64,000 nucleotides of DNA from Planctomycetota bacterium (GTDB taxonomy: Bacteria > Planctomycetota > B15-G4), in assembly GCA_029259745.1 (NCBI GenBank), contig JAJDEO010000043.1, positions 1-64,000 of the forward strand. Reading direction: 5' to 3'. How positions within the stretch are numbered: the first letter of the stretch is position 1; each line of letters starts with the position of its first letter. The notes under the pieces were generated by a model. It ran no database searches and was not told the origin of the DNA. It was given only the letters and a program-made list of their open reading frames with translations. This document shows positions 24,144 through 32,609 of this stretch, one piece after another. The translations under genes and the position numbers were made by a program.

Positions 24144-26647
24144 CAGTCGATCTCCGTCGTGATGCCGGCGCGGGCGCGCTCGGGTTCGATGGGCTCCCAG
24201 CCGTCCGCCGTGCGGAGCCAGACGCGCTGGGTATCGGCCAGACTGTCGGGGAAGACCCACGTATGTCGCAGGCGCCGCGCACCGACGTCGGGAACAAGCC
24301 GCTCGCCCAGACGCACACCGCCGTCGGCGCGCGTGTAGAAGGTCGGCACGCCGTCGTCGTCGAGGCGGTAGCCGGCGAAGCGTCGCGCGGACGTCCAGGC
24401 GTCGAGTACGTCGTCGTCGGGTGCGACGTCGGATGATGTGACGACGATCGGCGGGCCATCGTCTGCTTCCCAGAGGAGCGGCCCGCGCCCGCCGCTCACG
24501 TTGCCCCCGCGCGCGGCCCAGGCGCCCGAGGCGTCGAGGAAGGCGCCTTCCCAGGCGGAGACGAAGCGCGCCGACCCGGCGTCGTAAGCCACGTGCACGC
24601 CGACCGGATAGCCGACCGCGATGCCGCGCGAGCCGGCATCGTCGAGGAACGTCCGGACCACGCGCGGGAGCTCGCCGACATCGAGCACGACACCGGCCGG
24701 TGCCTCGAGCCCCGCCGGCACCGGGGCGAACTCACCGAGCGACAGGTAGGCCCAGAGCGCATCGACCTGACGCCCGAAGTCGCCGTCGTAGAGCGACTCG
24801 ATCGAGCTGTGCCCCGCCTCACCGAACGCCGGCATGCGCGTGCCCGGCCGCATGCGCTGCGGGTCGGACATCCAGTTCGTGAACCACTCGTAGCGCATGC
24901 GCTCGGCCATGCCGTCGAGGTGCAGGCCAGGCGTTCCCGCCGGGTCGCGGTCACCGAAGAGGTGACAGCTGATGCAGTTCATGCCCTCGGTACCCACCAG
25001 CTCGCGGCCTGCGAGCACGGCCTCGTCATCGACGCCTGGCCACGCCTCCGGGGCGTCGGGCCACAGCCCGGCCGAGCGCGTGAACAGCTCGGCGAGGCCT
25101 TCGGCCGACTCGCCGTACAGAGGCATGCGCGTCGACATCCACGGGCGCGCGCGGTGGCCCTCGACGAGGACGCGACGCAGCGCGTGCGTCGTCATGCGCG
25201 AGCCGATGTCCGAGAGATCGGGCGGGAGACGCCCCTCGTCGCCGAGGTCGACATCCTCGTCGACCGTCGTGAAGGCCGCGCGCCACTCGGCTGGTGGACC
25301 GCCGCGACCGTCGCGCACGTGGCACGACAGGCAGTCGTGTCGGTGCAACGCGCGCTGAAGCGTGTCGGCCGGGCTGACGTGTGGCGACCAGGTCGCCGAG
25401 ACGGCGAGTGCCGCGCCGAGTGCCGCGTGTTCGTCTGCTGTCAGCGTGAACTGCGGCGCATTTCCGGCGTTGCCCGCAAGGCACCCGCCCGAACCCGTGA
25501 GATCGGCGAGCGCTGTGACGTCCGGGCGCTGCGTGCTCCCGTCGAGCGCCGTGTGACAGGCCGCACATCCGACCTCAATGAACAGCCGCGCCCCGGCCTC
25601 GGCGTCACCCATGACGTCGAATCCGCCACGCCCGGCCAGCGCCGCCCCGAGCGCGTCCGCCTCGTCCACCGTGATGTCGAGCGGCAGGTGTTGCTCCGGA
25701 TCGACGAGGGCATTGAGCAGCCGCCCCCCCGTCCATGTCGCCGAGGGTGTGAGCGGGTGCCGGGCGCCTGGCGGTGATGCGCCGATCGATTCGAAGGGAC
25801 CGTGGCATGCCACGCAGCCGACGCTGTCGAACAGTGCACGACCTTCATCAACGCGCGCGGGGACGGGGCCGTGCGCGAGGAACGTCGCGAGCGCCGTGCG
25901 TTCGTCGCGCGACAGGGGAATCGTCATCCCGAGCGAACCGTGCAGCGACGTGCCGTCTGCGATCCAAGCCGACATCGAGAGCGCGTGTTCACCGAAGCCG
26001 TCGTGCGATAGGGCACTCCAGACTTCACCCGCGGCCGGCGCATGACAGCTCACGCAGCCCTTCGACTCGAGCAGCGCGCGTCCCGTCGCGACCGACGAGC
26101 TGGCACGCACGTCGTCGACGAACTCGTCTGGAACGCGCACCTCGTGACCGAGCAAGGGGCTGACGGGAAAGCGCCCGACGTCCTCGGAGCGTTCCCAGCG
26201 CGTGCGCATGCGAGCCGGCCCGCTGCCGCGTCGATGGAACCGGAGCGTGAGACGGACGTCCCCATCGGGCAGCGGAACGTAAGCCGTCGCGAGCTCGTCG
26301 GCGGCCACGAGTCGCGACTCGTAGGGCGCCGCGCCGCCGCGCACGACGATCGAGACCGCGCCGCCCTCCACGTCGACACGAAAGCGGTAGCGGTCGACAT
26401 CCGGCATCTCGATGACACCGTCGAACGTCGTCAGCGCGACGTCGAGCGCTGCGGCCGGGTGCCAGACCTCGCCCTCCTCGAGCGCGAAGGCGGCCGCCGG
26501 CGCCTGGACGACCGTCCGCCCGCCCGGGCCCCACACCGTCTGGGCCCAGCCGAGAACGTCCTCGGCTGCAGCCGCTTTCATCGTGACCATGCCCATCACC
26601 GCGACCGTCATGGCACCGAGCCACCTGATCGCACGCGCATCGTTCAT
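24140..26647 (-). CDS. Pentahaem c-type cytochrome, secreted
   Basis: An 835-residue exported protein with signal peptide (AMTVAVMGMVTMKAAAAED). Five CxxCH haem-binding motifs are visible: CVSCH, CVACH, CAACH, CLSCH and CISCH, spread from about residue 205 to 590 and each preceded by a cytochrome-c-like (L/F)-x-x-x-G-C helix. A long non-haem C-terminal part follows, possibly a domain like the DUFs of planctomycete PSD1 or PVC cytochromes. The ATG at 26647 has GAGGAG 7 nt upstream. Its stop overlaps the propeller gene start, so both are made together and probably form an electron-transfer pair in the periplasm or paryphoplasm. Confidence 0.9.
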   Translation of the reverse strand: MNDARAIRWLGAMTVAVMGMVTMKAAAAEDVLGWAQTVWGPGGRTVVQAPAAAFALEEGEVWHPAAALDVALTTFDGVIEMPDVDRYRFRVDVEGGAVSIVVRGGAAPYESRLVAADELATAYVPLPDGDVRLTLRFHRRGSGPARMRTRWERSEDVGRFPVSPLLGHEVRVPDEFVDDVRASSSVATGRALLESKGCVSCHAPAAGEVWSALSHDGFGEHALSMSAWIADGTSLHGSLGMTIPLSRDERTALATFLAHGPVPARVDEGRALFDSVGCVACHGPFESIGASPPGARHPLTPSATWTGGRLLNALVDPEQHLPLDITVDEADALGAALAGRGGFDVMGDAEAGARLFIEVGCAACHTALDGSTQRPDVTALADLTGSGGCLAGNAGNAPQFTLTADEHAALGAALAVSATWSPHVSPADTLQRALHRHDCLSCHVRDGRGGPPAEWRAAFTTVDEDVDLGDEGRLPPDLSDIGSRMTTHALRRVLVEGHRARPWMSTRMPLYGESAEGLAELFTRSAGLWPDAPEAWPGVDDEAVLAGRELVGTEGMNCISCHLFGDRDPAGTPGLHLDGMAERMRYEWFTNWMSDPQRMRPGTRMPAFGEAGHSSIESLYDGDFGRQVDALWAYLSLGEFAPVPAGLEAPAGVVLDVGELPRVVRTFLDDAGSRGIAVGYPVGVHVAYDAGSARFVSAWEGAFLDASGAWAARGGNVSGGRGPLLWEADDGPPIVVTSSDVAPDDDVLDAWTSARRFAGYRLDDDGVPTFYTRADGGVRLGERLVPDVGARRLRHTWVFPDSLADTQRVWLRTADGWEPIEPERARAGITTEIDW

Positions 26648-26901
26648 CGTTCGCTCCTCGAGCCACCCCCGCGGCCACACCTCGAGAGGACGACACGACG
26701 CCCGCGACGCGCACGGCACCTGCCGAGGCACTCAACACGAAGTGCGCTCGCCAAGCTGCCCGACGTCAGGCATCGAAGACTTCTCGACACGCTGCCGCGC
26801 CTGAGACTCCGCTGCCGCAGCGTGCGCGTCAAGCCTGGGCCGCCTGGCACGTCGCCGCGCCGACGCTATCACGAGCGTTTTGGCCGGGCATGGTCGACAC
26901 A

Positions 26902-26933
26902 TCACCGAACGCGCGAACGTTCGCGCACGGTGA
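26902..26933. promoter_or_regulatory. Palindromic operator candidate before the photolyase gene
   Basis: A perfect 16-bp palindrome, GCGCGAACGTTCGCGC (26911-26926), is flanked by outer arms TCACCG (26902-26907) and CGGTGA (26928-26933). It lies 37-68 nt before the photolyase start, in the divergent gap to the cytochrome gene. The form is that of a homodimer binding site. A possible promoter (CTGGCA, 17 nt, TATCAC at 26867-26872) is just upstream. The regulator is unknown. Confidence 0.5.
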
Positions 26934-26969
26934 GTCACACGTCCGCACGGTCTGCCCGGAGAAGCGTTC

Positions 26970-28493
26970 TTGACCCTCGACGTCCCGGCTCTTCGAATCC
27001 GCCGCTGCAACGACGCCCCCACGCGTGAGGGTGCAGGCTACGTCCTGTACTGGATGGTTGCGCAGCGCCGCACGCGCTACCACTTCGGCCTGCAACGGGC
27101 CGTCGAGTGGGCTCGCCACCTCGGCCTGCCGCTGGTCGTCTTCGAACCGCTGCGAGCGGGCTACGAGTGGGCGTCGGATCGATTCCACGCCTTCGTTCTC
27201 GAGGGCATGATCGACAACGCGCGTGCCTGTGATGCGGCCGGCGTCACGTACTTCCCCTATGTCGAACCCGAGGCAGGCGCCGGCAAGGGACTCCTGAAGG
27301 CGCTCGCGGGCGATGCGGCGGTGGTCGTCACGGATCTCTTCCCGTGCTTCTTCATCCCGCGCATGGTCACGGCGGCCGCCGAGCAACTCGACGTGCGCGT
27401 CGAGGCCGTCGACAGCGTCGGCATGCTCCCCCTCGCCGCGACGGAGACGACCTTCCCGACGGCCTACGCGTTCCGTCGGTTCCTCCAGAAGAATCTCCCG
27501 CCGCACCTCGAGGAAGTGCCGCTCGCCGAGCCCCTCGATGCCGACGGCCTGCCCAGCCGCATCGCCGCGATCGATGACACGGTCATGAAACGCTGGCCGC
27601 CGTGCGCCGCCGTGCTCGATGCCGTCCCGCGCCACGACCGCAACGAAGACGCCGTCGCCGAGCTGCTTTCCGCGCTGCCGATCGACCACACGGTACGCGT
27701 CGTGTCGCGCGAACGCGGCGGTGCCGAGGCCGCGACAGAACGCCTCAACGTATTCCTCGACGAGCGGCTCGCTCGCTATGCCGACGACCGCAATCAGCCT
27801 CAAGACGCTGTCGCGAGTGAACTCTCCGCGGCTCTGCACTTCGGCCACATCTCGATTCACGAGGTCTTCGAGCGCCTCGCGGAACGCGAGAGCTGGACAC
27901 CGCGCGACCTCTCGTCCGACACCGCGGGCAAGCGTTCCGGCTGGTGGGGAAGGAGCCCGTCCGCCGAGGCGTTCCTCGACGAAGCCATCACGTGGCGCGA
28001 GATCGGTCACAACTTCTGCTGGCACCGCCCCGACGACTACGACGCTCTCGCATCGCTCCCCGACTGGGCGCGCAAGACGATCGCCGAGCATGCCGACGAC
28101 CCACGCGAGACGCTCTACACGCTCGAGCAGCTCGACGCCGGCCAGACCCACGACGACCTCTGGAACGCCGCACAGGGCCAGCTCGTCGCCGAGGGACGCA
28201 TTCACAACTACCTGCGCATGCTCTGGGGCAAGAACGTCATCGCCTGGACGCGCTCGGTCGGCGAGGCGCGCGACGTTCTCATCGAGCTCAACAATCGCTA
28301 CGCCCTCGATGGTCGCGACCCGAACTCATACTCCGGGATCTTCTGGGTGCTTGGTCGGTACGACCGCGCGTGGGGTCCGGAGCGCCCGATCTACGGCAAG
28401 TTGCGCTACATGACGTCCGCCAACACGAAACGCAAGGTGAAGGTGAGGGAGTACATCGAGCGTTACTCCAAGCCGTCTTTGTTCGACGCATGA
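26970..28493 (+). CDS. phrB: Class II CPD photolyase
   Basis: A 507-residue light-driven DNA repair enzyme that splits cyclobutane pyrimidine dimers using FAD. Class II features seen: N-terminal VLYWMVAQRRTRYHFGLQRAVEWA (antenna-binding Rossmann part), LHFGHISIHEVF, EAITWREIGHNFCWHRPDDYDA, and the strong C-terminal signature NRYALDGRDPNSYSG with WVLGRYDRAWGPERPIYGKLRYM. It starts with TTG at 26970, and GGAG lies 9 nt upstream. It is divergent from the cytochrome operon and follows a palindromic site. A CarH-like B12 photoreceptor candidate is 5.5 kb downstream and could be its light-dependent regulator, which is inference. Confidence 0.93.
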   Translation: MTLDVPALRIRRCNDAPTREGAGYVLYWMVAQRRTRYHFGLQRAVEWARHLGLPLVVFEPLRAGYEWASDRFHAFVLEGMIDNARACDAAGVTYFPYVEPEAGAGKGLLKALAGDAAVVVTDLFPCFFIPRMVTAAAEQLDVRVEAVDSVGMLPLAATETTFPTAYAFRRFLQKNLPPHLEEVPLAEPLDADGLPSRIAAIDDTVMKRWPPCAAVLDAVPRHDRNEDAVAELLSALPIDHTVRVVSRERGGAEAATERLNVFLDERLARYADDRNQPQDAVASELSAALHFGHISIHEVFERLAERESWTPRDLSSDTAGKRSGWWGRSPSAEAFLDEAITWREIGHNFCWHRPDDYDALASLPDWARKTIAEHADDPRETLYTLEQLDAGQTHDDLWNAAQGQLVAEGRIHNYLRMLWGKNVIAWTRSVGEARDVLIELNNRYALDGRDPNSYSGIFWVLGRYDRAWGPERPIYGKLRYMTSANTKRKVKVREYIERYSKPSLFDA

Positions 28494-28514
28494 CGCCGTC
28501 TGGCAGACGTGGCG

Positions 28515-28547
28515 AGATGTAAAAACTACATCTGGATTGTGCAATCC
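28515..28547 (+). promoter_or_regulatory. Two adjacent AT-rich hairpins in the leader of the secreted paralogue
   Basis: AGATGTA/TACATCT (28515-28533, loop AAAAC) is followed at once by GGATTG/CAATCC (28534-28547, loop of 2). The stretch 28515-28600 is far more AT-rich than its surroundings and lies after the photolyase stop and before the secreted protein at 28696. It could be a weak terminator, a regulated leader or protein binding sites. Confidence 0.4.
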
Positions 28548-28695
28548 TCCTAAGCGTTTCGCTCTATTCTGAAAGGCTTTTCTGAGATTGTGCGTAGTGG
28601 TTAAGGTCTCCTTCACGGGCAGCGGATTTCAGTAGGGATGCATCTTGGCGCCCCCGCTGTTCGCACACACCAACGATGAACAAGGGACTTCAATC

Positions 28696-30219
28696 ATGAT
28701 CAAGACCTCGCGTCGCTGGGCAATCCCAGCTCTCCTTGGCGTACTCATCGCACACGATGCTGGTGCGCAGTTGGCAAGCAACGATCGCGCACAGTCGCAA
28801 GTCGACGCGCCGAGCGTCGTGCTCGGTGGCGGCGCCAACGACGTCATCAACTTCGAGAACAACACTCCCGGCGAGATCGTCTCGGAACTCTTCAGCACGG
28901 GCGGGCTCGGCCCCGTCGCCGTCCAAGGCACAACCCCCTCGCTCGGTGCGGCGAACACGGCGTTGATCTTCGACTCGTCGAACCCCACGGGCGGCGACCC
29001 CGACCTCGGCTCGCCGAACGTCGACTTCGGTGGCCCCGGTGTCGGCGCAGCAGGCGGCGCTGGCAGCCCCTTCGCCAACGAGAATGCGCTCGGCAACATC
29101 CTGATCCTCGCCGAGGATCTCGTCGACGCCGACAACGACGGCCTCATCGACGACCCCGACGATGCCGACCAGAACAACTCACTGATGCGCTTCGACTTCA
29201 GCGCCGTCGGCCTCGTCGCGATCCGCTCGATCACCGTGATCGACTTCGAACCGAGCGAGAACCCGCCGATCGCGAACTTCTTCGGCGCAGGCGGCGTCCT
29301 CATCGATTCGCGCGATCTCGGGAACCCGGGCGACAACGGCGTGCAGATCTCGAACTTCTCGATCGGCGGCGTTCAGTCGATCACGATCGAGATCAACGGA
29401 TCCGGCGGAATCGACGCCATCGCCTTCGCCCGCGATTGCAACGGCAATGGCTTCCCCGACGAGATCGACATCAACACGGGGACGAGCGCAGATTGCAACG
29501 AGAACAACATCCCGGACGAGTGTGACATCGCGTCGGGACTCAGCGAAGATTGCGACGACGACGGTGTTCCGGACGAGTGCCAGCCCGACTGCGACATGGA
29601 CGGCATCCCCGACACCTGCGACGACTTGACGGACTGCTTCGACCGTCTGTGCGCAGTGCGCGCCGTACCCGACGACTGCGCGACGGGCATCCTCGCGACG
29701 TCGACGCTCGGAATCGGCGGCAACTTCACGTTTGTCCCCACCGGTGAGTTCACGGAGTTCTTCGATGGCTCGGCCACACTCAAGGGACTCGTGCAGAGCA
29801 CGATCGACCCGACCGTGCAGTTCGACGTCTGCATCGACTTCGCAGCCAAGGTCGAACCCGGCGACGTCGACTTCCCGCCGGCAGGGAGCCCGAAGAAGGA
29901 ACTCGATCCGAGTTGCTACGTCGAGAACGGCGGCACGATCGACAGCGGGACATGGCGCTACTACTCGGCATGGGCCGGGACGGCGACCGGCCGCGGTCCG
30001 GTCGACGGTGCCGCTCTCGCGCTCGTCGGGGTCGGCCCGGCGTTCCAGATCGGCGACGGTGCCAACAACAAGAACGTCCACTTCGGTGCCAGTGGTTGGC
30101 TCGAGATCACAACAACGGCCCAACCGACCTCGGGAATGATGCTGCCCGAGTTCTTCGAGGGCGACATCAACGTCGACCTCGTCGACTGCCCGCCGGCAAA
30201 GACTGCCAGCCTGAAGTAA
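28696..30219 (+). CDS. Secreted Cys-rich calcium-repeat protein, paralogue 1
   Basis: A 507-residue exported protein (signal RWAIPALLGVLIAHDAGAQ). Residues to about 240 form a beta-rich domain (VINFENNTPGEIVSELF, NVDFGGPGVGAAGGAGSPF, SITVIDFEPSE). A central run of dockerin/thrombospondin-3-like acidic Cys repeats follows, with DCNGNGFPDE, DCNENNIPDECDIASG, DCDDDGVPDECQPDC and DMDGIPDTCDD, each a likely Ca-binding loop. The C-terminal part (CATGILATSTLGIGGNFTF onward) is a second beta domain. The ATG at 28696 has AAGGGA upstream. The next gene is a close paralogue. It ends in TAA, rare in this window. Function is unknown; cell-surface or matrix location is likely. Confidence 0.85.
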   Translation: MIKTSRRWAIPALLGVLIAHDAGAQLASNDRAQSQVDAPSVVLGGGANDVINFENNTPGEIVSELFSTGGLGPVAVQGTTPSLGAANTALIFDSSNPTGGDPDLGSPNVDFGGPGVGAAGGAGSPFANENALGNILILAEDLVDADNDGLIDDPDDADQNNSLMRFDFSAVGLVAIRSITVIDFEPSENPPIANFFGAGGVLIDSRDLGNPGDNGVQISNFSIGGVQSITIEINGSGGIDAIAFARDCNGNGFPDEIDINTGTSADCNENNIPDECDIASGLSEDCDDDGVPDECQPDCDMDGIPDTCDDLTDCFDRLCAVRAVPDDCATGILATSTLGIGGNFTFVPTGEFTEFFDGSATLKGLVQSTIDPTVQFDVCIDFAAKVEPGDVDFPPAGSPKKELDPSCYVENGGTIDSGTWRYYSAWAGTATGRGPVDGAALALVGVGPAFQIGDGANNKNVHFGASGWLEITTTAQPTSGMMLPEFFEGDINVDLVDCPPAKTASLK

Positions 30220-30270
30220 GTGCACTGAGGGATCGTCGTCGTTCACGACGACCCGCCTGCAACTGTGTTC

Positions 30271-30307
30271 CGGGCCCTGCGTTCACGCCACGTGAGCGCA
30301 GGGCCCG
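30271..30307 (+). terminator. Long hairpin after secreted paralogue 1
   Basis: CGGGCCCTGCG (30271-30281) pairs with 30297-30307, and within the loop TCACG pairs with CGTGA around a 3-nt CCA loop, giving about 16 pairs plus a T-G wobble. It lies 52 nt after the TAA at 30219. A shorter hairpin precedes it (30235-30252). No U-run follows. Confidence 0.5.
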
Positions 30308-30568
30308 CGTTCTGCAACGCCAGGGCTGTGCATGGCGGGGTTACGGGTCGCGAGGGCTCGGCGACACGTGAGGGAGCATCGGCAGCGTCAACCCACGGCT
30401 TCGTGAGCGTTCCGAATACCGCTCTTGGGGATGATCCGGCTGCAAGGAGCGTGCGCCGTAGCAATAGCTCCGCTAAAGTATGCCGTCGCGGGACGTGGAT
30501 CTTGGGTCAGGACAGTTTGCTGTCAAACCACACCGCGCATCCACCTCTGAGATTTTAGGGACCACCTC

Positions 30569-32080
30569 ATGTTCAACACATCTTCGCGCTGGATCACTCC
30601 AGTGCTCCTCGGCGCGCTCTTCGCTGGCGATGCCAGCGCCCAGCTCGCCGGTACCGGCAGCGGCCGCTCAAAGATCGACACGCCGAACGTCGCTTTTGGC
30701 GGCAGCATTGACGTCATCGACTTCGAGAACAAGCAGACCGGCGAGAAGGTCAGCCAGGTCTTCAGCGCCGGCGGCCTCGGCCCCGTGCTCGTCGAGGGCT
30801 CCACGCCGTCGCTCGGCGCGGTCAACTCGGCCATCATCTTCGACTCGTCCAACCCGACGGGTGGCGACTTCGACCTCGGCTCGCCGAACGTCGACTTCGG
30901 CGGCCCGGGCATGGGCACGGGCGGTGGTCTCGGCGATCCCTTCCCGAACACGTTCGCGCTCGAGAAGATCCTCATCCTCGCTGACAACCTCGACGACTTC
31001 GACAACGACGGTTTCATCGACGTGCCTGACGATGCTGCCGAGTCCAACCAGTCGGTGACGTTCGACTTCTCGGCCATCGGCCTCGTCAACATCCGCTCGA
31101 TCACGGTGATCGACTTCGAGCCGAGTGAAGGTCTCGAGACGGCCAACTTCTTCGGCCCCGGTGGCGTGCTGCTCGCCTCGCAGAACCTCGGTAACCCGGG
31201 CGACAACGGCGTCCAGGTCTCGAACTTCTCGGTCGTCGGCGTCGAACGCCTCGTGATCGAGATCAACGGTTCGGGCGGCATCGACGCGATCATCTTCGCG
31301 CCGGACTGCAACGCCAACGGCGTCCCCGACACGACCGACATCAGCAGCGGCACGAGCGCCGACTGCAACAACAACGGCATTCCTGACGAGTGCGACATCG
31401 CCTCGGGCACAAGCGAAGACTGTGACGCCAACGGCGTCCCGGACGAATGCCAGCCCGACTGTGATGGCGACGGCATCCCCGATGCATGTGATGATCCGGC
31501 CGACTGCTTCGAACGCCTCTGCGCAGTCCGCGCAGTTCCGGACGACTGCGCAACCGGCATCCTCGCGACGGCAACGCTCGGCATCGGTGGCAACTTCACG
31601 TTCATGCCGGACGGCGAGTTCACGGAGTTCTTCGATGGCACGGCCACGCTGAAGGGCATCGTCCGCAGCACGACGAACCCGAGTGCGCAGTTCGACATCT
31701 GCATCGACTTCAGCGGTTTGGTCGAGCCGGGCTCGCCCGTGCCGGCCGGCAGCCCGAAGCAGGAGCTGAACCCGACCTGCTACGGCCCCGGGATGGTCGA
31801 CACGACCACGTGGCGCTACTACACCACGTGGGGTGGTACGGCCACTGGTCTCGGTTCGCTCGACGGAGCGGCGCTCCAGCTTGATGGTGTCGGCCCGGCC
31901 TTCCAGGTCGGTGAAGGTGCCAACAACAAGAACGTGAACTTCGGCGCGAGCGGTTGGCTCACGGTCACGACGACGTCGCAGCCGACGTCGGGCCCGATGC
32001 TTCCCACGGCAGTCACGGGAGACATCAACGTCGACCTCGTCGACTGCCCGCCGACGACTCCGCCGGTCGGCTTGAAGTGA
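30569..32080 (+). CDS. Secreted Cys-rich calcium-repeat protein, paralogue 2
   Basis: A 503-residue exported protein with signal ITPVLLGALFAGDASAQ and the same three-part layout as the gene at 28696. Large parts are nearly identical in sequence (LGSPNVDFGGPG, LGNPGDNGVQ(I/V)SNFS, DDCATGILAT(S/A)TLGIGGNFTF, GDINVDLVDCPP). The acidic Cys repeats (DCNANGVPDT, DCNNNGIPDECDIASG, DCDANGVPDECQPDC, DGDGIPDACDD) are likely Ca-binding. AGGGA lies 8 nt before the ATG. The gap to paralogue 1 holds a strong hairpin, so the two genes are probably transcribed separately. This is a tandem duplication that has diverged mainly in the variable loops. Confidence 0.85.
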   Translation: MFNTSSRWITPVLLGALFAGDASAQLAGTGSGRSKIDTPNVAFGGSIDVIDFENKQTGEKVSQVFSAGGLGPVLVEGSTPSLGAVNSAIIFDSSNPTGGDFDLGSPNVDFGGPGMGTGGGLGDPFPNTFALEKILILADNLDDFDNDGFIDVPDDAAESNQSVTFDFSAIGLVNIRSITVIDFEPSEGLETANFFGPGGVLLASQNLGNPGDNGVQVSNFSVVGVERLVIEINGSGGIDAIIFAPDCNANGVPDTTDISSGTSADCNNNGIPDECDIASGTSEDCDANGVPDECQPDCDGDGIPDACDDPADCFERLCAVRAVPDDCATGILATATLGIGGNFTFMPDGEFTEFFDGTATLKGIVRSTTNPSAQFDICIDFSGLVEPGSPVPAGSPKQELNPTCYGPGMVDTTTWRYYTTWGGTATGLGSLDGAALQLDGVGPAFQVGEGANNKNVNFGASGWLTVTTTSQPTSGPMLPTAVTGDINVDLVDCPPTTPPVGLK

Positions 32081-32125
32081 TGTCTTGACGCTTCGGTCTC
32101 TCACCTGAGAGTCGAATCGTTCGAC

Positions 32126-32162
32126 GAGGCCTCGAGTTCGCATCACGCGAGCTCGGGGCCTC
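32126..32162. terminator. Two-way terminator candidate between convergent genes
   Basis: Arms 32126-32141 and 32147-32162 form a 16-bp stem with two G-U type pairs around a 5-nt loop (ATCAC). It sits 46 nt past the stop of paralogue 2 and 28 nt past the stop of the minus-strand gene 32190-32609, where terminators for both strands are expected. A minor hairpin (32098-32111) precedes it. Confidence 0.55.
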
Positions 32163-32189
32163 GCTCGTGAGCGGGCGACGCGCGATCAA

Positions 32190-32609
32190 TCACGCGAACA
32201 GCAGCGCCGCAGCGACGAGGGAGCGGGCCGTCCATGCCAGGGTGCGCACGATGTTCGACGACACGAGGCGCGCATGGGCGCGCTCGTCGAACCCGCGCTC
32301 GAGTTCGGCGTGGCGCGGCACGGCGAGCACCCAGGTCGTCCCCCAGACCACGACCAGCAGTGCAACTCCGATCCACGTGAGCAGCGACGGAGAGATCGCA
32401 ACGAGCCAGAGAGTCGCGGTCAACTCGGTGACCATGGGCGGCCCCACCACCCACGATGTGCGCTGGACGTGGCGGCGCTCGTACCCGACGAAGGCGTCGT
32501 CCCCGACGGCTGCGAACAGCGGGTAGTGGACAACATGCACGAACCAGATGAGGCCGGTCATGAACCACGTCGCGGCGGCGTGGACGACCACGAGCACTTC
32601 GGACGTCAC
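32190..32609 (-). CDS. Four-helix membrane protein in the MerR-B12 operon
   Basis: A 139-residue integral membrane protein with about four hydrophobic helices (VLVVVHAAATWFMTGLIWFV, TELTATLWLVAI, WIGVALLVVVWGTTWVL, SLVAAALLFA). Conserved-looking HVVHYPLF and VPRH motifs near membrane edges recall DUF1772-type proteins; this is a resemblance by eye. The GTG at 32609 overlaps the TGA of the upstream SDR gene (GTGA), so it is the third gene of a coupled operon led by a B12-binding MerR regulator. Light or stress related membrane function is inference from context. Confidence 0.75.
   Translation of the reverse strand: MTSEVLVVVHAAATWFMTGLIWFVHVVHYPLFAAVGDDAFVGYERRHVQRTSWVVGPPMVTELTATLWLVAISPSLLTWIGVALLVVVWGTTWVLAVPRHAELERGFDERAHARLVSSNIVRTLAWTARSLVAAALLFA

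Noticed and set aside
26911..26926. LexA (SOS) box before the photolyase gene
   Set aside because: The Gram-positive LexA box needs CGAAC and GTTCG separated by four bases; here the halves touch.
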